From: Pelotomaculum terephthalicicum JT
Lineage (GTDB): Bacteria > Bacillota > Desulfotomaculia > Desulfotomaculales > Pelotomaculaceae
Reading direction: 5' to 3'
DNA: 64,000 bases
NCBI RefSeq assembly: GCF_022410535.1
Contig: NZ_JAKNBL010000002.1
Coordinates: 62,001-126,000, forward strand
Shown here: one piece after another, positions 9,150 to 17,479 of the stretch
How positions within the stretch are numbered: position 1 is the first letter of the stretch
Layout: every line of letters starts with the position of its first letter
The notes under the pieces: model-generated
What the model was told of the DNA's origin: nothing
The model's database searches: none
Seen by the model: only the letters and a program-made list of their open reading frames with translations
Made by a program: the position numbers and the translations under genes

Positions 9150-9284
9150 TTAGATGCTGGCGGAGCTGTATTTACGGGATTTCACCGCTTTCACAGCCTT
9201 GGGAATGAGCGCAGCTGCCAGCGAAACAGCAGCAATACCGGCAATGATGATGGTCTTTTTTTTGGTGATATGGATTCTTTTCAT
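9150..9284 (-). CDS. Small single-span membrane peptide (44 aa)
   Basis: A 44-residue reading frame beginning MKRIHITKKKTIII, with one Ala/Ile-rich hydrophobic helix (about residues 12-28) and a basic C-terminal tail. TTGGAGGAAAC lies upstream of the ATG at 9284, and the gene fits exactly between the prepilin peptidase and the CpaB-like gene. It starts 4 bases inside the peptidase gene. The good ribosome binding site and tight packing argue that it is translated. The function is unknown. Confidence 0.65.
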   Translation of the reverse strand: MKRIHITKKKTIIIAGIAAVSLAAALIPKAVKAVKSRKYSSASI

Positions 9285-9733
9285 AGGATGTTTCCTCCAA
9301 TTTTTAAAATGGTTACGGCAAGAAAGCCGAGGGACAAAAACGGCGCCATAGGCAGAGATGCCTGCGACGCCTTCTGCGGCTCCAGCTTGCGGAGCCGTCT
9401 AACCAGTTGGTTGATGAGATAAAAAAAGAGGGATGCCGTCAGTCCGAGCAGCAGCCCGGACGTGCATCCTCCAAAGCCCAGCACCATGCCTGCGGCGGCG
9501 GTGAGCTTGATGTCCCCGCCGCCAATACCCTCCGGCTTGCACAGGGCGGCAATCAGCAGGGGCAGTGCGGCAAGAACGCCCCAAAGCCTGACGGGGCTGA
9601 AATCCATCAGCCCCGTCAGTGCAATGAAAAGACAAATGCTGTCCGGGATGATCCGTTTGCGGAGATCCCACACAGAAGCCGCCAGCAGCAGACATAAAAA
9701 AAGCACCGCCTGTGCGATGCTATTAGCCTGCAT
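9281..9733 (-). CDS. A24 family prepilin peptidase (TadV/CpaA type)
   Basis: A 150-residue polytopic membrane protease that would cut the leader peptides of the pilins in this cluster. The two catalytic aspartates are visible in VWDLRKRIIPD (about residue 24) and GGGDIKLTAA (about residue 76), the A24 signature. The methyltransferase domain of PilD-type enzymes is missing, as is normal for the TadV/CpaA branch. The start at 9733 (MQANSIAQA) has AAGGAAATG upstream and overlaps the pilin stop codon. Confidence 0.88.
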   Translation of the reverse strand: MQANSIAQAVLFLCLLLAASVWDLRKRIIPDSICLFIALTGLMDFSPVRLWGVLAALPLLIAALCKPEGIGGGDIKLTAAAGMVLGFGGCTSGLLLGLTASLFFYLINQLVRRLRKLEPQKASQASLPMAPFLSLGFLAVTILKIGGNIL

Positions 9734-9953
9734 AATTGAACATTTCCTTAATGCGCTGCACAAGGGTAGGCAGCACCGTTTCCCCGAACAGAGCATACAG
9801 CCCCGCAAGGAGCAAAGCGCCCAAAACCACGGCAATCAGGATTTTGATCGCGGTGTCAATGTAGCCGTCCCCGCGGCTGCCGGAAAGGACGCGGCGGGTT
9901 CTGGCGGCGGTCATGGCCGCCTTGGTTTTCAGCTTGCAAATGAGATGTTTCAT
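9723..9953 (-). CDS. Flp-like major pilin, DUF6133 family (copy 1)
   Basis: A 76-residue pilin precursor. A basic leader of about 32 residues ends in SRGDGYID, followed by one hydrophobic helix (AIKILIAVVLGALLLAGLYA) and a short C-terminal tail ending FNYAG. It has the size and layout of Flp/Tad major pilins. The start at 9953 is preceded by AAAGGGGGAGCATTC. From the G(E/D)GYID motif to the C-terminus it is almost identical to copy 2 at 14320-14550. The family name DUF6133 is from memory. Confidence 0.75.
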   Translation of the reverse strand: MKHLICKLKTKAAMTAARTRRVLSGSRGDGYIDTAIKILIAVVLGALLLAGLYALFGETVLPTLVQRIKEMFNYAG

Positions 9954-9966
9954 GAATGCTCCCCCT

Positions 9967-12900
9967 TTATTCAAAATGGTACGTCACCGAGTAGGTGATG
10001 TTGGATTTGTTGTACATGCACGAGTGGTTGGTGTAATAATAGAACTCCAGTTGCGTGTATACGCCTGCGCCGAGGGTGCGGGTAAAAGTGATGCCGTTGG
10101 AGGTGGTGCCGTAGTCCAGCTGATCCCACTGGCCGGTCAGCCTGTTGTAGCCGCGCACTCTGCCGAAATCCGAGCCGCTGTGCCCGATGACAGGCGGTAC
10201 CGTAAAGGTATATTCCGTGATGGTGGCGCCCTCAATGCCGTTTTCCATGATGACGGAATCAGGGCCGGTGAGGGTCATGCCACCGCCGCCGTTGGAGTCC
10301 GCCACAAAGAACACGATAGCAGCCCAGGGCGATTCAGCCCCTGCGGAATCCACCGCTTTGACACGGACTACGTTCTTTCCGCGGGGATAGGTCTGTGTTT
10401 CGGAATTTCTGCCCTCCCAAATCAGGGTGACGGAATCGCCGTCCGGGTCGGAGCTGGCGGCCGTAATCGTGACCGGCGTTCCCGGCGCCACGCTGTTGCC
10501 GTTCGGCGTTCGGGTAATCACCGGCGCTGTCGGCGCAGAGTTTGCCACAGTAAAGGTCTTGGAAACCCAATCGGAATACAACCCGGTTGCGTCCTTGGCG
10601 CGAACACGAACTGTGTGCGATCCAACGGCATAGTAATTGTCTGACGCCCTGTTTTCCCATTCCAGTGTGGTGGCGTCGCCATCGGCATCGGCGGCTGTGG
10701 CGGTAATATTCACAAAGAATTTGCCGTTTTTCGCTGTGCGGGTGGGGGCTGCGGTCAGGGTTACCGTTGGTGCGGAGCTGGTAATGGTAAAGGTCTTTTC
10801 CGTCCATGGGGAATACGCCCCGGCAATATCCTTTGCGCGGACTTTTATGGTATGGGTGCCGGTCGAATAGTAACCGCCTGATGCCTTGTTATCCCATTCC
10901 AGTGTGGTGGCGTCGCCATCCGCATCCGCTGCCTTGGCGCTGATATTGACAAGAAATTTGCCGTCTTTCACCGTGCGGGTCGGTTCGGCGGTCAGGGTCA
11001 CGGTGGGTGCGGCATTGGTCACGGTGAAGGTCTTTTCTACCCATGGGGAATATACCCCCGCGATATCCTTTGCCCGGACACGGATAGTGTGGGTGCCCAC
11101 GGCATAGTAGCTGTCGGATGCGGTATCCGCATACTCCAAGGTTACCGCATCCCCATCGGGGTCTGTGGCACTGGCGGTGACGTTTACAAGGAACATACCG
11201 TCCTTGGCGGTACGGGTGGGAACCGCTTCTACCACAGGAGCATTCGGCGCCGTGTTGGTGACCGTGATGTTCTCCGAATGGGTGGTGACTCGTCCTTCGC
11301 TGTCGTTAACAGAGGCGGTCAGGGTAAATGTGCCGGTATCACGGATGGCGATTTTCCCGCCGTCATTGCCGAGGGTTCCCTGATACTGTGCGGGATTGCC
11401 GTCCTTTTCCAGTGTCCAAGCTACGGTATAGCAACCAAGATACTGAACATTCTTTGCGGCAACCTCAAACTCCGTGCCGTAGTGAACGGTCTGCGGCATG
11501 ATAAATGCGTACTGCACTACCGGCAGGATGCGGATACTTTCGCTGTGGGAATAGCTGCGTTTCAGGTAATCGGTCATGGTAGCGGTGAGAATATATTCGC
11601 CGTCATTCTTGAAGGTGATTTTGCCGCCCTGCGCGTTGAGTCCGCCGCTGAAAGCCTCCGAGAGCGGAAGGCTCTTTCCGTCCTTTGTCACGGACCACTC
11701 CACCGGCAGCACCTGATTGTTGCCGTGGGTTCTGAGGTCGAGGACGGTATCGGTATAGGCAAATTCGGGGAGGTCAAAACCGAGGGTCAGCACAGGCAGA
11801 ACCTCGCATTTGTCATGGCTTTCGTACAGGAATACACGGCCGGTTTCATCGGTGACTCTGGCTGCCAGCTCATAGACACCGGCCCGTTTGAAGCGGATGG
11901 TCCCGCCGCCGTTTGTGAGTGTTCCGTCCACATAGGTCGGCCAGTCCTGAAACCCGAAGGTGTTGTCCACCAGCCATTCAACGGTGAGGCCGTCCAGATC
12001 GGCGGTTTCGATTTTGACTGTGATATCCGTATCGGTGTGGACATACTCCGGCAGACTGTAGCGGACGGCAGGCACAGGATACACCTTGAAGCTCTGCTCG
12101 TAGCGGTAGGTTCTGCCGCCGTCATCGGTGAATTCCGCTTTCAGAACATAGCTGCCCTTGGCATGAAACCGCATCTTGCCGCCGCTGTTGCCCAGCGTAC
12201 CCTCGGTGACACCTGTGAGGGATACTTCTTTTCCATCATGGAGCAGCGTCCATTTTGCGGTATGGCTGCCGATTTCCCCGAAGACCGCCTCCACGGTGAC
12301 GGCGCTGTCGGTGTGGAAGATTTCCGGCAGATAGAAGCCCGCGGAGCCTACCGGGTAGACGGTGATATTGACGGTATCCGAAAACACTCTGCCGGTGGCG
12401 TCGGTGACAGAGGCGGTCAGCGCATACACACCTTTTTCCTTGAAACGGATGCTGCCGTCCGAGAGCGCACCTTCAATAAAGGAGCCGGTTTGGGCAGGCT
12501 CGCCGTTCCGGGTCAGGGAGTAGGTTGCTGCAAGCCCCTCCGCTTCTTTTGTTTCTGTCTTGAGCGCCACGGTTTTATCCGTATGGGAAACGGCTGGGAG
12601 TGTCAGCTTGACTTCCGCTATCGGGTAGACATTTATGCTGTCCTGTGCGGTGATAACTTTGCCCAACTCGTCTGTAATAGAGGCGGTCAGTTTGTAGACG
12701 CCTTTTTCTTTAAACAGCACCGTGCCTCCTATGGAATCCAGCGCTCCGCTGAGAGCCGTTTCCATATCCAGGGCAGCGCCGTCCTTTTCAAGGGACCACA
12801 CCACCGCATTGGAACCGAGATTTTCGGTCGTCAGCTCCACCGCTACGGATTTGTCGGTATGGGTGGTTTCCGGCAGCGTGAACGCCGCCGTCACCACTGG

Positions 12901-13920
12901 GTAGATGCTGATGGTCTGCTCATGGGTCACCGTGACGCCCCGGCTGTTTTTTGCCGTGGCAATCAGGGTAATGCTGCCGGTCTGTGTGAATTTCACTTTG
13001 CCGCCGTTTTTATCAAGGGTACCGTCTGTCAGCCCGGAAAGCTCCACGGGCAGGCCGTTTTTCAGGGCGGACCATGTCACACCGCTCACAGAACGGCTTT
13101 CCGGCTTGATCTCAATTTCATCGGCGGTATAGGCAGTTTTCGGCAAGGTGAAGCTGAACTGCGGGGCGGGAACATAAGAGCTGCCGCCACCGGAACCGCC
13201 GCTGGAGCTGCCTCCGCCAGAGGGCTTATCCTCCGGCTTGGCAGGAGTCGTCGGCTTGGGCGGTTCTTCCTTCTTGATCTGCTCTTTGGCCTTTTCTGTA
13301 TCCACCAGCATTTCAAAGGCTTCGGCGCGGGTGGCCTCGCCGTCCGGTTTGACCGTACCGTCCGGGTAGCCGTCTACAATGCCGTATTCCTTGCCGGTGC
13401 AGATACTGGATTTATCCGCCTCGGAGAGTGTGCCGTCATCGGAAAAGCCGGTGACGCAGGGGCAGGAGGCGTCATGTTCCCCCTTACCGATGGCCCGCAC
13501 CAGCATACGGATCATTTCCATACGGGAAATGGGCTGATCCGGTTGAAATTCTATGCCGAAATCGTCCTTTTGGATGATTCCAGCGATGATGAGCGCTTCA
13601 ATATCCTGCTCCGACCAGTGTCCGGCAATGTCGGTGAAGCGAATGGTAACCTCGCTTTCCTCCGGTTCCGGCAGCTCCATGGTTCTGGAAACCAGCGCGG
13701 CAAATTCCCCTCTGGTGATGATGTCATCCGGGTGCGCCAGCCCGTCTGGATAACCGCTGATGACGCCTTTTTCCGTGAGAATCTGAATGGCTTCCTCCGC
13801 CCAATGCCCCTTGGCATCCTCAAAATACCGGTTTACCGCATAAGCGCTGCCTGCCAGCAGGGAAAGCACAAGGCAAACGGCGAGGACGAGACCCAGCGGC
13901 TTTTTCATTTTCTTCTTCAT
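9967..13920 (-). CDS. Giant secreted S-layer-homology / Ig-repeat surface protein
   Basis: A 1317-residue exported protein. It starts at the ATG at 13920 behind AGGAGGTGCCT and has a signal peptide ending near SAYA. Three SLH domains (about residues 30-230) should bind secondary cell-wall polymers. A Pro/Gly/Ser linker follows, then seven Ig-like repeats of about 85-95 residues, most opening with LP..xHTD and closing with a VYPV-type strand. Next come four repeats of about 80 residues beginning NxAPT, the first three nearly identical, with ADADGD or DPDGD motifs that may bind calcium. The C-terminus is a unique domain. Its place between the two pilin genes suggests an adhesin or wall anchor for the pilus. 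Confidence 0.85.
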   Translation of the reverse strand: MKKKMKKPLGLVLAVCLVLSLLAGSAYAVNRYFEDAKGHWAEEAIQILTEKGVISGYPDGLAHPDDIITRGEFAALVSRTMELPEPEESEVTIRFTDIAGHWSEQDIEALIIAGIIQKDDFGIEFQPDQPISRMEMIRMLVRAIGKGEHDASCPCVTGFSDDGTLSEADKSSICTGKEYGIVDGYPDGTVKPDGEATRAEAFEMLVDTEKAKEQIKKEEPPKPTTPAKPEDKPSGGGSSSGGSGGGSSYVPAPQFSFTLPKTAYTADEIEIKPESRSVSGVTWSALKNGLPVELSGLTDGTLDKNGGKVKFTQTGSITLIATAKNSRGVTVTHEQTISIYPVVTAAFTLPETTHTDKSVAVELTTENLGSNAVVWSLEKDGAALDMETALSGALDSIGGTVLFKEKGVYKLTASITDELGKVITAQDSINVYPIAEVKLTLPAVSHTDKTVALKTETKEAEGLAATYSLTRNGEPAQTGSFIEGALSDGSIRFKEKGVYALTASVTDATGRVFSDTVNITVYPVGSAGFYLPEIFHTDSAVTVEAVFGEIGSHTAKWTLLHDGKEVSLTGVTEGTLGNSGGKMRFHAKGSYVLKAEFTDDGGRTYRYEQSFKVYPVPAVRYSLPEYVHTDTDITVKIETADLDGLTVEWLVDNTFGFQDWPTYVDGTLTNGGGTIRFKRAGVYELAARVTDETGRVFLYESHDKCEVLPVLTLGFDLPEFAYTDTVLDLRTHGNNQVLPVEWSVTKDGKSLPLSEAFSGGLNAQGGKITFKNDGEYILTATMTDYLKRSYSHSESIRILPVVQYAFIMPQTVHYGTEFEVAAKNVQYLGCYTVAWTLEKDGNPAQYQGTLGNDGGKIAIRDTGTFTLTASVNDSEGRVTTHSENITVTNTAPNAPVVEAVPTRTAKDGMFLVNVTASATDPDGDAVTLEYADTASDSYYAVGTHTIRVRAKDIAGVYSPWVEKTFTVTNAAPTVTLTAEPTRTVKDGKFLVNISAKAADADGDATTLEWDNKASGGYYSTGTHTIKVRAKDIAGAYSPWTEKTFTITSSAPTVTLTAAPTRTAKNGKFFVNITATAADADGDATTLEWENRASDNYYAVGSHTVRVRAKDATGLYSDWVSKTFTVANSAPTAPVITRTPNGNSVAPGTPVTITAASSDPDGDSVTLIWEGRNSETQTYPRGKNVVRVKAVDSAGAESPWAAIVFFVADSNGGGGMTLTGPDSVIMENGIEGATITEYTFTVPPVIGHSGSDFGRVRGYNRLTGQWDQLDYGTTSNGITFTRTLGAGVYTQLEFYYYTNHSCMYNKSNITYSVTYHFE

Positions 13921-13929
13921 AGGCACCTC

Positions 13930-14286
13930 CTATATTCCGCCCATGACAGGCTGGCCTTGCTCCTGCTGGGCGGGGGATTCCTGTTTCTGCGCGGCGGTCT
14001 GTCCCTGAGTCAGCGCCTGCTGGTAAGCGCCGAGGACAGCCTTGTCGAATTCCGCTTTGGCCTCTTTGGTGCAGGGAAAGCAGATATCCTTGTACTCGCC
14101 GTTTCCGGCTCTGTAGCTTGGCATGGAGATAAACAGCCCCTTGGAGCCCTCCATGATTTTGATGCCCCGCACGGCGAAATCGCCGTAGACATTGACCGAG
14201 GCGGTGGCCTTGCAGCTGCCCTCCGGACGGATGGAGTGGATTTTCACATCGTACTTGGGGGCGGATGGTGTCGTATTGTTAGGCAT
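13930..14286 (-). CDS. spoVG: SpoVG family protein
   Basis: A 118-residue protein whose first 85 residues match the SpoVG fold, with the landmarks GIKIMEG, KGLFISMPSY and EYKDICFP. A Gln/Ala/Pro-rich tail follows. SpoVG is a nucleic-acid-binding regulator; copies on clostridial mobile elements are common and distinct from the host sporulation gene. The start at 14286 is preceded by AGAAGGAGGAAAGATC. It lies between the pilin copy 2 gene and the giant SLH gene, so it may regulate expression of the surface operon, which is inference. Confidence 0.85.
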   Translation of the reverse strand: MPNNTTPSAPKYDVKIHSIRPEGSCKATASVNVYGDFAVRGIKIMEGSKGLFISMPSYRAGNGEYKDICFPCTKEAKAEFDKAVLGAYQQALTQGQTAAQKQESPAQQEQGQPVMGGI

Positions 14287-14319
14287 GATCTTTCCTCCTT
14301 CTCAAAATGTCCGGCATCT

Positions 14320-14550
14320 TTAACCGGCGTAATTGAACATCTCTTTAATGCGCTGCACAAGGGTTGGCAGCACCGTTTCCCCGAACAGGGCATACAGCCC
14401 CGCAAGGAGCAAAGCGCCCAAAACAACGGCAATCAGAATTTTGATCGCGGTGTCAATGTAGCCCTCCCCGGCGTTCCCCGTGAGGATGGAGCGACTTTTG
14501 GCAGCTGCCGTGCCGATTTTTTTCTTAAGCTTGCAAAATAGATTCTTCAT
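14320..14550 (-). CDS. Flp-like major pilin, DUF6133 family (copy 2)
   Basis: A 76-residue pilin precursor with a basic leader ending NAGEGYID and the same hydrophobic helix and FNYAG tail as copy 1. The start at 14550 has GAACGGAGGAAAAAA upstream. Over about 140 bp the DNA matches copy 1 with only a handful of differences, while the leader regions differ clearly. This points to recent duplication or gene conversion of the mature pilin part. Confidence 0.75.
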   Translation of the reverse strand: MKNLFCKLKKKIGTAAAKSRSILTGNAGEGYIDTAIKILIAVVLGALLLAGLYALFGETVLPTLVQRIKEMFNYAG

Positions 14551-14603
14551 TTTTTTCCTCCGTTCTAATGATGAGGGCATGAAAAAAGACAGCCGACGGC
14601 TGC

Positions 14604-15161
14604 CTACATACGCATACCCATGGTTTGGGTTTGCTCCGGTTCCCCGAAGCTGATTTTCTGAAATCCAAAGCGGTCGCAGTAGTGAAATTCGCTGCCCTCT
14701 GCGTCATACAGCTCCACCACATCGGACATGGACAGGGAGTGTCCGTCATAACCGGGCGGATGATTCACATTGCATCTTGTGTAGATGGCTTCGAGATCGT
14801 TGGTATCCAGCTGGCCGTCATAGGCAACGCGGTAATGCTCCGGGGACGGCTCCCCGAACTGCCGCACCGTTTCCTCATAGGAGATAAACTTCATATACAC
14901 GTCCGTATCCGGCTTCAATTGCCAGATGCGGACATTTTTGAGCGGAGCGGCGGCTTCAGCCATGCCGCCCATCCGTTCCCCCGCGGCAAGGCGCTCCATC
15001 ACGCCGTCCGTCCACTGCGGGGTCAGGCTGCGGCTTTTGAGCCATGTGGTCAGCTCGTCGTTTCGGAAGATGCTGTCCACCACCGCCTTTTCTTTTTCTG
15101 TATATCCGGCCGGGTTTCCGTAGTAGGAAATGAGGCCGTTTTTCAGGGTGATTCCCGGCAT
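14604..15161 (-). CDS. YodL-domain mobile-element protein
   Basis: A 185-residue soluble protein starting at the ATG at 15161 behind GGGAGGTGAGCAT. The C-terminal half (about 75-170) has the features of YodL-like domains from clostridial mobile elements, including VRIWQLKPDTD, YDGQLDTNDLEAIYTRCN, GHSLSMSDVVEL and FHYCDRFGF. The N-terminal region (about 1-60) is helical and unrecognised. YodL domains have no established biochemical function that I know of. The gene lies upstream of pilin copy 2. Confidence 0.75.
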   Translation of the reverse strand: MPGITLKNGLISYYGNPAGYTEKEKAVVDSIFRNDELTTWLKSRSLTPQWTDGVMERLAAGERMGGMAEAAAPLKNVRIWQLKPDTDVYMKFISYEETVRQFGEPSPEHYRVAYDGQLDTNDLEAIYTRCNVNHPPGYDGHSLSMSDVVELYDAEGSEFHYCDRFGFQKISFGEPEQTQTMGMRM

Positions 15162-15202
15162 ATGCTCACCTCCCGGATCGTGTGTTGGGAATCCAAGACC
15201 GA

Positions 15203-15742
15203 TTATTTGCCGTAGACGATTTCCTCCAGCATAATCAGCTCATCCAGCTCCGCGAGGCACACGCCGCTTTGGGCCAGCACCGTAAGAATACCTGCCGGCA
15301 CATCGGTAATGTCCTGCTGGACATCCGCCTCTACCACCGTGATTTCGCCGCTGTCCTCGTCCGTATAGGCTTCCAGCTTGGCGTCCGCGGGGATGCCCGA
15401 TTCCTCCAGTAGATAGCCGGGGATGCGGATGCTTTGGCTTTCATCCAGCAGATCATGGCAGAGAGAGCACCCTGCCACCCATTCGGCGGGGCAGCCCTCC
15501 CCGCATTCATCGCCGCAGTTGCTGCAAAGGCCGCAGGCGGAGGCGAGAACGACGGTCAAATCCGAGGCGAGGGCGCTGAGACTATGGATGGCGTTCGCCA
15601 CCTCCAAGGCCGTCATTTTGTCCTTCAGAAACACAAGGGCGTTCTGTCCGGCATGAAGCTCCAGCGTATCCTTGTCGGTAAAGCCGGATTGCTCACAGGC
15701 GTCGGCAGGGAGACCGATTTGGGGCATTTGATTCTTTTTCAT
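15203..15742 (-). CDS. Possible double AbrB-like protein with a cysteine-rich linker
   Basis: A 179-residue protein not known to me by family. Two segments (about 8-45, IGLPADACEQSG..DTLELH; and 103-140, IRIPGYLLEESG..AKLEAY) each resemble the swapped-hairpin AbrB/SpoVT DNA-binding or antitoxin fold. Between them is a cysteine cluster (CGLCSNCGDECGEGC and CSLC) that could bind zinc or another metal. The start at 15742 follows TAGGAGGAACTCATTC. If the two halves fold as one AbrB pair, the protein could be a transcription regulator of the element. That role is inference. Confidence 0.55.
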   Translation of the reverse strand: MKKNQMPQIGLPADACEQSGFTDKDTLELHAGQNALVFLKDKMTALEVANAIHSLSALASDLTVVLASACGLCSNCGDECGEGCPAEWVAGCSLCHDLLDESQSIRIPGYLLEESGIPADAKLEAYTDEDSGEITVVEADVQQDITDVPAGILTVLAQSGVCLAELDELIMLEEIVYGK

Positions 15743-15808
15743 GAATGAGTTCCTCCTATAAAAGATTGGGTTTGAGATTTATGCAATGCTGTGCTAAGGG
15801 CGTTTTGC

Positions 15809-16639
15809 CTATTCCATGAAGCCTCCTTCTCCAAACAGATTCAGCTGTGACGGAGCGTTTTTCTCGCGCTCATGCAGATCATAGTTGGCAATGAGGATTT
15901 CGGGGAACTGCGCTCCGTTGTCGTACCGCTGCTTGATATTGTTAATGCGGGTAAAGGCTTCCGTCTGGATGCCCGGTGCTTCATAGAGGCTGCGGATAAA
16001 TTCACAGTCGTTGTAGGACAGCAGAAATTTGCCGTCGATCCGCAGCAGCACATCCCGCAGACGGATATGGTCTTTTTCCGTGAAACCGTCCTCGCCCACG
16101 TTTTTGTAATAGCTTTCGGTTTCAAAATACGGCGGGTCGCAGTAGAAAAAGCTCACGGGGCGGTCATACTGCCCGATGAGCTTCTCGAAATCCTTGTTTT
16201 CGATGACGACCTTGGAAAGCCGACGGTGTGCTTGCTCTATGAGGGGAAAGTTGCTGCGGATGTCGTGGGGCTGGCTGCCGTAGCTGGTCAGCCCCGACGC
16301 ATAGCTGTAGCGGATGAGCTGGTAAAACCACGCCGCCCTTTGCACATCCGATGCGGGAGAATCACGAGCGAGGGCGTTTTTCACAAGCTCGAAATCCGCG
16401 CGGGAATTGAGACAATAGGCAAGGGCCGCCATCAGCTCCTGCGGTTTTTCCCGCACGCAGCGGTAGAGGTTGACCAGCAGGCCGTTGAAGTCATTGTAGA
16501 CCTCAAAATCGTTGCCGGGCTGCTTATGGAACAGCACCCAGCCGCCTCCGCCGAATACCTCAATGTACCGCTCATAATAGAGGGGAAACAGGGTGACGAT
16601 CAGCTCCCGCAGGGATTTCTTCCCGCCGATCCAGGACAT
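15809..16639 (-). CDS. DNA adenine methylase (D12 class N6)
   Basis: A 276-residue adenine-N6 methyltransferase of the Dam/D12 family. The SAM-binding region WIGGKKSLR near the N-terminus, EVFGGGGWVLFHK, and the catalytic DPPY motif (FFYCDPPYFE, about residue 168) are all present. No restriction endonuclease is adjacent, so it is probably a solitary methylase protecting or regulating the element. The ATG at 16639 lies about 18 bases after a GGAGGTGATG sequence in the end of the upstream gene; the spacing is long, so the start is less certain than the identity. Confidence 0.88.
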   Translation of the reverse strand: MSWIGGKKSLRELIVTLFPLYYERYIEVFGGGGWVLFHKQPGNDFEVYNDFNGLLVNLYRCVREKPQELMAALAYCLNSRADFELVKNALARDSPASDVQRAAWFYQLIRYSYASGLTSYGSQPHDIRSNFPLIEQAHRRLSKVVIENKDFEKLIGQYDRPVSFFYCDPPYFETESYYKNVGEDGFTEKDHIRLRDVLLRIDGKFLLSYNDCEFIRSLYEAPGIQTEAFTRINNIKQRYDNGAQFPEILIANYDLHEREKNAPSQLNLFGEGGFME

Positions 16640-16647
16640 GAAGCTGT

Positions 16648-16980
16648 TCAGAAGTCATCACCTCCTTCCAGCGGCAGGCGCAGTTGGGTATCGTCAAAGG
16701 CCGCAAGGGAGCGGCGCAGGCCGGTAATGGCGGCGCTGATTCCGCTGATGCGGTTTCTCATATGCCGGATGGTCATGCGCACCTCGGCTTCGGTTTTCGC
16801 ATAAAAGTACCCGTTCTGGTCGCTGGCAATGGGAACACCCTCCCGGCGCAGGGCATTGACCTGATCCCGCAGCTCCTTGCCTGAAACGCCGAAGCTGCGT
16901 TCCAGCTCTTTGCTTATGACGGCGTTTTCTGCGCCGTGGTGATACCGGCGCAGATGCTCTGCAAGCTGTTCTTTCTGCAT
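16648..16980 (-). CDS. Small winged-helix-like DNA-binding protein
   Basis: A 110-residue protein starting at the ATG at 16980, with AGGAGGACCC directly upstream. Residues 1-60 form a predicted winged helix (SKELERSFGVSGKELRDQVNALRREG), followed by a wing-like IASDQNGYFYAKT. The rest is a helical segment rich in Arg. Such proteins are common accessory genes of clostridial mobile elements, often encoded upstream of a methylase as here. The role is probably transcriptional regulation or replication control. Confidence 0.7.
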   Translation of the reverse strand: MQKEQLAEHLRRYHHGAENAVISKELERSFGVSGKELRDQVNALRREGVPIASDQNGYFYAKTEAEVRMTIRHMRNRISGISAAITGLRRSLAAFDDTQLRLPLEGGDDF

Positions 16981-17029
16981 GGGTCCTCCTTTCCGGCCGT
17001 TTCCCCGGAAAGAAAGGCAAAAAGGGCGC

Positions 17030-17069
17030 AAAAAAACAGGGCCGCCTCCTGTTGGGGAAACGGCCCTGT
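17030..17069 (-). terminator. Strong intrinsic terminator
   Basis: The perfect nine-base arms ACAGGGCCG and CGGCCCTGT are followed on the minus strand by seven T residues. It lies downstream of the gene at 17112-17402 and about 50 bases upstream of the next gene, so it either ends the early unit or acts as an attenuator in front of the methylase and pilus genes. Confidence 0.85.
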
Positions 17070-17111
17070 GTTGATGTTGGGTCTAAAAAAGCACAGGCAT
17101 CTCTGCTTGCG

Positions 17112-17402
17112 CTATTGGATTACGCCAAGCTCTCTTAACACTGCTACGCAGTCCTTGGCGCCCTGAATGTACAGATGCTTCTGAAACGTTACCTCCAAAT
17201 CCGAATTTTGACTCAGATAATACTCAATTCTGTCTTTTATACCTTGACTGATTTCAAAGCTGTTCTGGATGCTGTCACTGAGTGACATTAATTCCTGCAC
17301 CAGTTTCTCCGACTGAGGGTCTGATTCACGCAGGGCAGCATACGATAGCTGAAATCGTTCCGCAAGCGCCATATCCAGTAAATCCAAGAGCTTTTCGTCC
17401 AA
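17112..17402 (-). CDS. Hypothetical small helical protein
   Basis: A 96-residue, mostly helical soluble protein (first residues after Met: DEKLLDLLDMALAERF; end: CVAVLRELGVIQ). The TTG start at 17402 is chosen because AAGGAGGTGAGGCAG precedes it at good distance. The ATG at 17444 has no ribosome binding site, and longer frames overlap the upstream gene. It resembles small proteins of clostridial mobile elements (possibly the DUF6809 type), but I cannot name it with confidence. A strong terminator follows. Confidence 0.6.
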   Translation of the reverse strand: MDEKLLDLLDMALAERFQLSYAALRESDPQSEKLVQELMSLSDSIQNSFEISQGIKDRIEYYLSQNSDLEVTFQKHLYIQGAKDCVAVLRELGVIQ

Positions 17403-17479
17403 CTGCCTCACCTCCTTCAGCACAACACAATGCCACAGCTTCATTGGAATAGCTATACCAAATGCCAACAAAATTTCGC

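Noticed and set aside
10640-11200. A CRISPR-like array because of regularly spaced similar DNA segments
   Set aside because: The repeats are about 240 bp, in frame and code for Ig-like domains of the SLH protein.
11089-14541. A 1150-codon open frame on the plus strand opposite the giant SLH gene
   Set aside because: It is the antisense shadow of a GC-rich repetitive gene; no ribosome binding site, no family features, and the minus-strand frame has a signal peptide and clear domains.
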